Part shown: one piece after another, positions 57,794-64,000 of the stretch | Position numbering within the stretch: the first letter of the stretch is position 1 | How the letters are laid out: every line of letters starts with the position of its first letter | Assembly: GCA_025617745.1 (NCBI GenBank) | Contig: CM046867.1 | Coordinates: 27,644,705-27,708,704, forward strand | Direction: 5' to 3' | Length of the DNA stretch: 64,000 nt | Source: Heliocidaris erythrogramma | Lineage: Eukaryota > Echinodermata > Echinoidea > Camarodonta > Echinometridae | Position numbers and translations under genes: made by a program | The notes under the pieces: model-generated | What the model was told of the DNA's origin: nothing | What the model saw: the letters and a program-made list of their open reading frames with translations, nothing else | Database searches by the model: none

Positions 57794-59416
57794 ACATGTA
57801 TGTTCTGAAGGCAAAGGATGCCTGGTGATATAAAGATTTTAGAGAGGCTGGACTGGTAGATTTATTAAATTATTAGAACAAATTTTGCTTCTTGTCACCA
57901 TGAGAAATCAAATTAGCCTGATATATATAGGTAAATCTATATTTCACTGTGGTGTTTAATGATAAGTGTGTGTAAGATATCAGGCCTATGCCTCTGTACA
58001 CTATACATCATTGTAAGTGTTCAAACATGACAGTTTAAAGGGAATGTTTAGTTGACCACCGTCAGTCGACTAAATAAAATTAAAAAAACGGCACCTTCTC
58101 TGTTAATCTGAGCTCTTTTTATTTTCCGTTGTAAAGCAAATTCCAGTTAACTTGTTTTGAGTTTTGTTTTAGCTTCTCAGAGCTATTTATGATTTAATCA
58201 GCTGACATGTAATGTAGCTTTTCAAAAATGCTATAGTAAATTCGTCTTTGGCTCCAATATATTTCCTTTTGTTTGCTGCACAGGGCATTCATGAGGAGAG
58301 GCTAGAGCATGACAGTAATTAGGTTTGCCTTTCCTCATACAGATATTATTCATGTATAGATTGCTCATTAAATGAATCATTTCCATCAGTAATGGTACAT
58401 ACCACGGTGCTTCTGTCATGCAATAGTGACACATTAAAACAATTAAACTCACTTTGGACAAGGAAAACAATTTAATTAATTGTTTCCATCTGTAATGGTA
58501 CATAAATTGCTTCTATCATGCAATACTGACAGCAGTAGACCAATTCATCATTATCACTTTGGACAGTAAGGGAAACAATTACAAAAATTTGAACAAATGC
58601 CGAGCTGAATCTACTACAGTACATGGGGTAGGCTTTCAAGTATTCTGCAAAAGAAGATAACACAGTATATGTTTTAAAAGTATATGTAGTAGACTTGATT
58701 GTTCTTTTTGTAACTTTTGCAACTTTTGCAAGATGGAGTCACTGCAGACATTGAGACTTTGAATGCAAACTACAGTATATGCCTATTGCCCGGTGAGGAT
58801 TTTTTCCCCATAAATTGATGAACCTTACCTATTTGGTGTTTACAATGCCTAGCATACTATGAATGTAGTCAGATGAACTTTTGATGTCAGTCCCGCTTTC
58901 AGACTTTTCAGTCACCATGTAAAGTATCTCATGAGTTCTCACATGTGGTAGATTGGTTACTTACCTTTTTGCCACCTTTTTTTCTCTTCTTCTCATCTTG
59001 CTAGCTGGATAGAGTCTACAATGAATTCAAACTGCACTCCATCGTAGCTGAACATCGCAAGACAATTACAGCACTTGCCTGGCACCCTAAAAATTCTGAC
59101 CTGTTTGCAACATCGGGAGCAGATAACCGGATTATCGTCTGGCATGTCTCTGAGCAGAGGGTGGTGTATACCCTGGAAGGGACCAGAGCCACCCCCACTG
59201 CTCTGGGCTGGTCCATGGCGGACGATTACATCCTGAGCTTCTGTAGTGGGCGTGGTCCGTTGTTGATCTGGATGCTACAGCAGGCTGTCAGCCCTGCTCC
59301 TCATAAGGAAGCTGGAAACTTTGCTTCAGAGGTGACACTGGTGCGATGGCATCATAAGCAGGTTGGAAAGCTGGTGACTGGACACTTGAATGGAAGCTTA
59401 TCTTTCTTTACTCCGG
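52964..59416 (+). CDS. WDR17: WDR17, first two coding exons (gene continues past window)
   Basis: Join 52964-53077 and 59005-59416 in phase 0; the second exon ends in phase 1. The product so far is 175 residues. MRQISLLAAGCQPW, NRDVCAASGDRFAYCATLAV and YIYQ match the conserved N-terminus of WDR17. LDRVYNEFKLHSIVAEHRKT, ITALAWHPKNSDLFATSGAD and NRIIVWHVSEQ are its first WD repeat. GHLNGSLSFFTPG closes the exon. Family: a large WD40-repeat protein of poorly known function, expressed in vertebrate retina and testis, giving a beta-propeller scaffold with a C-terminal helical part. No further exon is visible before 64000, so intron 2 exceeds 4.5 kb. Confidence 0.93.
53108..53180 (+). repeat. dispersed ~70-bp repeat just after WDR17 donor
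   Basis: Same unit as 22370-22450, starting about 30 bases after the splice donor. Confidence 0.65.
53181..54034. other. WDR17 intron 1, nothing recognised
   Basis: Intronic. It contains an inverted pair GGCCCATATTTGGTAATATGGGCC near 53392-53416, split here as GGCCCATATT and AATATGGGCC. Confidence 0.4.
54035..54343. mobile_element. 3' fragment of the TTAA MITE family of 29672
   Basis: Shares ATCAAACACAAATTGGC, GAGAGGAGCTCGCAAATG, TTGCCAATTTGTGT and the end GGTGGACTTTCCCT-TTAA with 29672-30179. Confidence 0.7.
54636..55051. mobile_element. TTAA-flanked MITE with CCCTTTC termini
   Basis: TTAACCCTTTCAGGACAG on the left; TGTCTCGAAAGGGTTTAA on the right. Inverted termini of about 14 bases, 416 bp in all, no coding. 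Confidence 0.55.
55052..55844. other. WDR17 intron 1, nothing recognised
   Basis: Intronic AT-rich sequence without exon homology or clear repeats. Confidence 0.4.
55845..56055 (+). repeat. polypurine (GA/GGA)n tract
   Basis: About 210 bases almost purely A/G on the plus strand, ending in a G run of about 15. A potential triplex or H-DNA former, in the same intron as the opposite-sense pyrimidine arrays at 59990-61800. Confidence 0.85.
56225..57060 (-). mobile_element. tRNA-derived SINE, minus strand, split by another element
   Basis: In reverse complement: B-box-like GTTTGAATCCCAGCC, body GACATTCATCTATATTTGCC, CACCCAGGTGTAAATGGGTA, then TAGAGCGCCATGTG. After removing 56274-56854 it runs on to a simple (TTATTA)n tail at about 56222-56262. 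Same family as 16440-16740. Confidence 0.75.
56274..56854. mobile_element. TA-flanked mariner/Tc1-like element inside the SINE
   Basis: CAGGGTGGCCCAGAAAGAAT, GCAACAC at the left; GTGTTGCATTCTTTTGGGGC, CACCCTG at the right; TA on both sides. Removing it rejoins the SINE as TTCTTA-TAGCGC, which proves insertion. A short frame at 56577-56705 (MNETENVWKAVMLKLLAAPS) is unrecognised and truncated. Confidence 0.8.
57384..57525. mobile_element. GGGGAGCG fold-back MITE, copy 5 (reverse orientation)
   Basis: CAGGGGAGCGTTTCATCAAG to CTTGATGAAACGCTCCCCAG. The centre on the minus strand carries AGCCAATCAGATGCAAGG. Confidence 0.85.
57752..57790 (+). repeat. (GA)n microsatellite
   Basis: About 19 uninterrupted GA dinucleotides in WDR17 intron 1. 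Confidence 0.95.
58374..58585. repeat. tandem duplication, ~105 bp
   Basis: TTCCATCAGTAATGGTACAT, CTTCTGTCATGCAATA and CACTTTGGACA recur as TTCCATCTGTAATGGTACAT, CTTCTATCATGCAATA and CACTTTGGACA about 110 bases later. Confidence 0.8.
59005..59416 (+). CDS. WDR17: WDR17 second coding exon, first WD repeat
   Basis: 412 nt, acceptor ttgctag, donor CCGG|gtgagt. Encodes residues 39-175 with WD-like units ending IIVWHV and LLIWML and the following GHLNGSLSFF. Confidence 0.93.
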
Positions 59417-59989
59417 GTGAGTCTCTAGAGAGTGACAAGAAGGGAGAGCTGAGTGTTCATTTTTTTCCAGACAATGTTACTTAATCATTTTATTGCATAG
59501 GCATCAGGATAACCCAAGAAAAATGAACACAAATAAAAATACTTTCCTAGAATATAAAATTTTCAGATATAAAACCTGCATTGGACATCTAAACCAAAAA
59601 GATGCAATTGAAATCTTTTCTCTTTTAACAGGTGAAATAACAGTTTTGCTTGAAAGTAGGATATTGTCCATATATGTATATAATTAGACCTCTTTTGTTT
59701 TCTGCTCAAAAAATATCAAGGACTTATCAAAGATTCAGATTGTGAATATTCATGAAATTTTTTGGAAAATGTTTGCATATATATTGTAGGAAATTAGATA
59801 TAGGCATTGTTGAAAGATTTACATGTATAGATACAAATGTCCACATGAATTTAAAAAAAAATTCATACCATTTTTTATCATCATGATCTCCTCCCTAATC
59901 AAACACTTGTAAAATTTATTCCTATGATTGTTGTGTTTTTTCTGTATTTTCTGCCTGCCCTTTAGTTCTTCTTAATTTTCCATCTTTCC
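59417..59989. other. start of WDR17 intron 2
   Basis: AT-rich intronic sequence, nothing recognised. Confidence 0.5.
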
Positions 59990-60313
59990 TCTCTCTCGCT
60001 CTCTCTTTCTCCCTTTTAACTCTTCCTCTCCCTGCCTTTCCTTGCCTCTCCATACATGTACATGTAATGTATATCTTTCACCTTCCCATTCTCTTTTATT
60101 CTGTCTCTTTCTCTGTCTCTTCCTTGTCTCCTACTTGTCTCCTACTTGTATGCTCTCTGGTCATTTATCTATCCCTCTTCCCTCCATCCCTCCCTTGTCT
60201 CCCATCTCTCCCATCCTTCTCTCTCCCTCTCCCTGTTTGTATCTCTTTCTCCCGTCATTTTCCCCTCGTTCTGTCCTTCCGTCGATACACAGTCACTCCC
60301 TCCCTCATAATAG
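59990..60313 (+). repeat. polypyrimidine lead-in to tandem array
   Basis: Long C/T-rich stretch of TCTC, TCCC and TTCC runs. Open frames rich in Ser/Pro/Leu here are compositional artefacts. Confidence 0.75.
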
Positions 60314-61800
60314 TGTAAGACCCCTCAGGTGAAAACAAGAGCTAAGCTAACATTGACATTGCTGTCTTTAGTTGATATTAAAGTGTGTCTCATCTATGCT
60401 TCCCTTCCCTTCCTCACTGTCTCCCTTCCTGTATCCCCCTTCCCCTTCTCTTTCCCCTCTTTCCTTCCTCTGTCTCTCTCTTTTCTCCTCCTTTTGTCTC
60501 TCGCTCTTTCTCTCCTTTTGTCTCTCCCTCTTTCTCTTCCTTCCCTCCCTCTCACAGTCTTCCATCCCTGTTAAAAGTGTAAGACCCCTCAGGTGAAAAC
60601 AAGAGCTAAGCCAATATTGACATTGATATCTTTAGTAGATATTAAAGTGTGTCTCATCTGTATGTAGATGCTTTCCTCCTCACTGTCTCTCTTCCTTTAT
60701 TCCTCTTCCCCCTCCTTTCCCCCCCTTCCCTCCTTTGCCCTCCTTCCCTCCTTTGCCCTCCTTCCCTCCTTTGCCCTCCTTCCCTCCTTTGCCCTCCTTC
60801 CCTCCTTTGTCTCTCTCTTCCTCCTTTTGTCTCTCCCTCTTTCTCCTTTTGTCGCTCCCTCTTTCTCTTCCTTCCCTCCCTCTCACAGTCTTCCATCCCT
60901 GTTAGAAGTGTAAGACCCCTCAGGTGAAAACAAGAGCTAAGCCAACATTGACATTGCTGTCTTTAGTTGATATTAAAATGTGTCTCATCTATGCTTCCCT
61001 TCCTCACTTTCTCTCTTTCTTTATCCCTCTTCCCCTTCTCTTTCCCCACCTTCCTTCCTCTGTCTGTCTCTCTCTTCCTCCTTTTGTCTCTCCCTCTTTC
61101 TCTTCCTTCCCTCCCTCTCACAGTCTTCCATCCCTGTTAAAAGTGTAAGACCCCTCAGGTGAAAACAAGAGCTAAGCCAATATTGACATTGCTATCTTTA
61201 GTAGATATTAAAGTGTGTATCATCTACATGTAGATGCTTTCCTCCTCACTGTCTCTCTTCCTTTATCCCTCCTGCCCATTCTCCTTTCCCCTCCTTCCCT
61301 CCTCTGTCTCTCTCTTCGTCATGTCTCTCTCTCTCTCTTCCTTCTTTTGTCTCTCTATTCCTTCCCTCCCTCTCACAGTCTTCCATCCCTCTCAGAAGTG
61401 TAAGACCCCTCAGGTGAAAACAAGAGCTAAGCCAATATTGACATTTATGTCTTTTGTAGATCTATATTAAAGTGTGTCTCATATATGTTTCTCTTTCTCC
61501 CTGTCCTCCCTCTATCTGACTCTCTCCTCCCTTTGTTTCTCCCTTTTCCTGCCCTTCCATCCTCTCTCTCTCCCCTCCTGAGTCTTTCTCCAGTCCCTGT
61601 CTTCAGTCCCCATCTCTCCTCCCTTTTTCTCTTTTCCACCCCTCCTTCTCTCTGTCTCTCCCTTCTAAGTCCATCCATCTCTCCCCACTTCTCCTCTTTA
61701 CTCCTCGTCACTCTCAGAAATATAGGTCCCTTCAGGCAAAAAAAAAAAGGAAAGAGTTAAGCCAATATTTACATTGCTGTCTATAGTAGATATTAAAGTG
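60314..61800 (+). repeat. six-unit tandem array with polypyrimidine blocks, WDR17 intron 2
   Basis: The core AAGTGTAAGACCCCTCAGGT, GAAAACAAGAGCTAAGCCAA, TATTAAAGTGTGTCTCATCT recurs at about 60314, 60580, 60908, 61146, 61398 and (decayed) 61717. The spacing of 240-330 bp varies because the C/T blocks between cores change length. Inside 60715-60810 the 15-mer CCTCCTTCCCTCCTTTG-type unit is itself amplified five times. Confidence 0.9.
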
Positions 61801-63521
61801 TCTGTGAATACGGTGACTACCTTATACCGCACTGCATGTCTTTTATTTGAACTATATGTATGATCTTACAGTGAATGCATACATCATGATTTGATAATCC
61901 TCGATAGTACACAAAATTTAATCAAGAATGTAGCTGCTGTTCTTGAGATGGGTTGATCGATAAAATGATGTTGGATATGACAAAAGATTATACTCTGTAT
62001 CATGTGTACATGTAACTATATTCACACATGCACACTTTTACATTCACCTCTTCATTTTGTTGCTGTCAAATGTCTTGAAATTTAATGTTCAGTATACAAC
62101 TGGCATACATTTTGAAATGAATGTATGTCAGGCATACGGCAAGATACATGTAGATGCTTAAGGAGATTGTAATGCATTATTTGCAAATATTGATTTGAAT
62201 GTTATTCTCCAGATTTTCGGAATGTACATCACGTTCCTTTCTCGGAGCTGGGTACAAAAATAAGTGAATTATTTAGTTTGGAATAGTGAGTCCATTCATG
62301 TTAGTGTAAATGTGTATTGTACTTTTCATTCTTCAGTCTGCATTTAGTCCCATGCGTACATGCGCATGTATGCATCTGAAATCTTGAATCCTGTTGCATC
62401 AAAGAAACAAACAAAATCTTGTTGATATAAAAACATTTCATTTTTAGTTTTCAAGTAGTGCTTTTGTGATGAACTCTACATTTCATTGGAATTTCTTGGA
62501 TAATACCGGCAGCAAGAATATGTCATCAATATGTAAGATTATGTTAAAGCTCTTAAGTCCATGAGCAGAGAGTAGGTATCTACATGTATTGTACATGTAG
62601 ATTATCCAATTACTTACATTTTAGGCGAGATGAATTTGTACATGATTTAGGTGTGTGCTGTGGAGCCTAACCTTTTTTAGGAAGTAGAAATCAATACTGT
62701 GACAATCAATAAAAAGGACCCATTTCCAAGCCCCAATTTCTTTCAAACTGAGTGAAATTGCTGAAATAAATTATAATGGTAGGATAGTTGATAATGTCTC
62801 GTTTTATCTGATATGCTACTGATCAAAATGTGATAATGGATGACTGAGCATTGTCCATTTTTGAAAAGCATATATGAAAAATGCCTTTGCCTAAGTTTGG
62901 GACATTTGAATGCATTGAAAATGGACACATTCTACCAAACCTTAGCTTGACCATCCATTTCATTCAAAACTTTGGCAGAAACAAATGTGACATGCATCAG
63001 GAATAACTGTTCGACTGCCCGTGGTCAGATTTTATTGAGTGAGGTGTCAAATTAAAGAGAACATGATAGAAGCTTCAATGCTAGTATATTTGAGTAAATC
63101 TGTAAGTGTTGATTGCAGTGACATACATCAGCCAATCCGCAGATCCCCTAAAAGCGCGCTATTTTATTTCCAGTTCTGCCTGACTATGAATACATAATGA
63201 GCAAGAACAGTCAGGAACATCTCATTTGTAAACTATTGAATAGACTACTTATCATTCACCAATTGTCATGAGTTACACAATGTATACATCAAATAAAAGA
63301 AGAGGGATCAGAGATTTGTGACATGCTTTTATTGTGTTCAAAATAAAAGATGAAATTGGTAAAAAATGGTGTTCCTTTTATGACAAAAAATAGAAATGAA
63401 ATGAAATATAAATCTGGCCAAAACTACCATAGTTTTATTGTGAGCCAGGGCAAATTTGACATGAGCGTAAAGGGCATTTTCTGTACTTTCCAAAGATTGA
63501 AATAACATTAATGTGCACTTC
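61801..63521. other. WDR17 intron 2 continued, nothing recognised
   Basis: AT-rich. No WD-repeat exon found on the plus strand. Confidence 0.45.
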
Positions 63522-63817
63522 ATGACAGGGTCAGGATCCAGCAATATGTAACCAATGTACACACTTTGTCTTTAAAAAAGTCAATTCCAGCATTCCGATC
63601 GGTTACCACCACTCAAGATGTTTTCTCACAGCTAGGCAACAGCTATGCGCATGTTTGCGCAAGGATGAAGCAACAGGTTGCGCATTGTTTCATTCAACGC
63701 GCACTTGGTTACAGATGGCTCGCTTGCCAATCACAGGGCTAAGATTCTATGGTCTTGACCATGGTCTTGACAACAGATAATCTGCGGCTGAATATTGCTG
63801 GATCCTGACTCTGTCAT
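63522..63817. mobile_element. MITE with ATGACAGGGTCAGGATCC termini
   Basis: ATGACAGGGTCAGGATCCAG, CAATAT at the left mirrors ATATTGCTGGATCCTGACTC, TGTCAT at the right, about 296 bp. The GC-rich centre has GCGCATGTTTGCGCA-type palindromes. Confidence 0.85.
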
Positions 63818-64000
63818 AAATTTATGGATGTTTTGAATGTAACAATGAAAAAGATGAGATTCCAGCGCTTCCATACATATGTGTCTTGATGGCGGCTCAT
63901 ATATTTTTATATCAACTTTTTATAACAACTTGAAATCTTGTGAAAAAAAGGCTTTTGTATGACTATTTCATCAGTTATTTTAAACAACTTATTTCTAAAA
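63818..64000. other. WDR17 intron 2, nothing recognised
   Basis: AT-rich end of the window. Confidence 0.4.

Noticed and set aside
60042-61760. Many Ser/Pro/Leu-rich open frames in the CT array
   Set aside because: Pyrimidine-only DNA lacks stop codons, so the frames are compositional artefacts.

Overview
This is a stretch of animal nuclear DNA. Genes have short exons with GT/AG introns and are separated by repeat-rich sequence. The protein families, the abundance of fold-back DNA transposons, the tRNA-derived SINEs and the L1/Tx1- and CR1-like LINE relics suggest a marine deuterostome invertebrate, most likely an echinoderm such as a sea urchin. The species call is inference. There is no prokaryotic gene organisation, CRISPR array or operon.

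Three host genes are recognisable. (1) 446-5497, plus strand: the 3' five coding exons of a JADE-family PHD-finger scaffold of the HBO1/KAT7 acetyltransferase complex; the N-terminal exons lie before base 1. Its last exon alone encodes 789 residues and holds a very long Glu-rich tract. (2) 38912-19881, minus strand: what looks like the complete coding region of TMEM165/GDT1, the Golgi Mn2+/Ca2+:H+ transporter family. It was reconstructed as seven exons and 334 residues with both signature motifs (ELGDKT and EWGDRS). One 57-nt linker exon is less certain. A decayed tandem copy of its penultimate exon lies at 20464-20551. (3) 52964-59416 and onward, plus strand: the first two coding exons of WDR17, a WD-repeat protein, which continues past the window end.

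The rest is mostly mobile DNA. There are at least five copies of a ~135-bp fold-back MITE, several TTAA-flanked MITEs, and a 965-bp TTAA-flanked element carrying a THAP zinc-finger ORF (Kolobok-like). There are also TA-flanked pogo/mariner-like elements, three SINEs, a broken L1/Tx1-like LINE interrupted by at least two other elements, and a LINE 3' fragment on the minus strand. A triple nest of transposons ends about 20 bp from the WDR17 exon acceptor.

Tandem repeats include a 53-bp minisatellite that reverses orientation to form a large palindrome (45856-46312), and two arrays whose units carry nuclear-receptor-like TGACCTTTGACC motifs. There is also a coding-like repeat in the 5' leader of TMEM165, and a polypyrimidine array in the WDR17 intron whose units resemble short pseudo-exons. 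I found no clear new enzymatic or defence system. The best candidates for something undescribed are these repeat architectures.

The three genes do not form a pathway: chromatin acetylation scaffold, Golgi ion homeostasis/glycosylation, and a WD-repeat protein of poorly known role. Their human homologues JADE1, TMEM165 and WDR17 are all on chromosome 4, so the linkage may be ancient.
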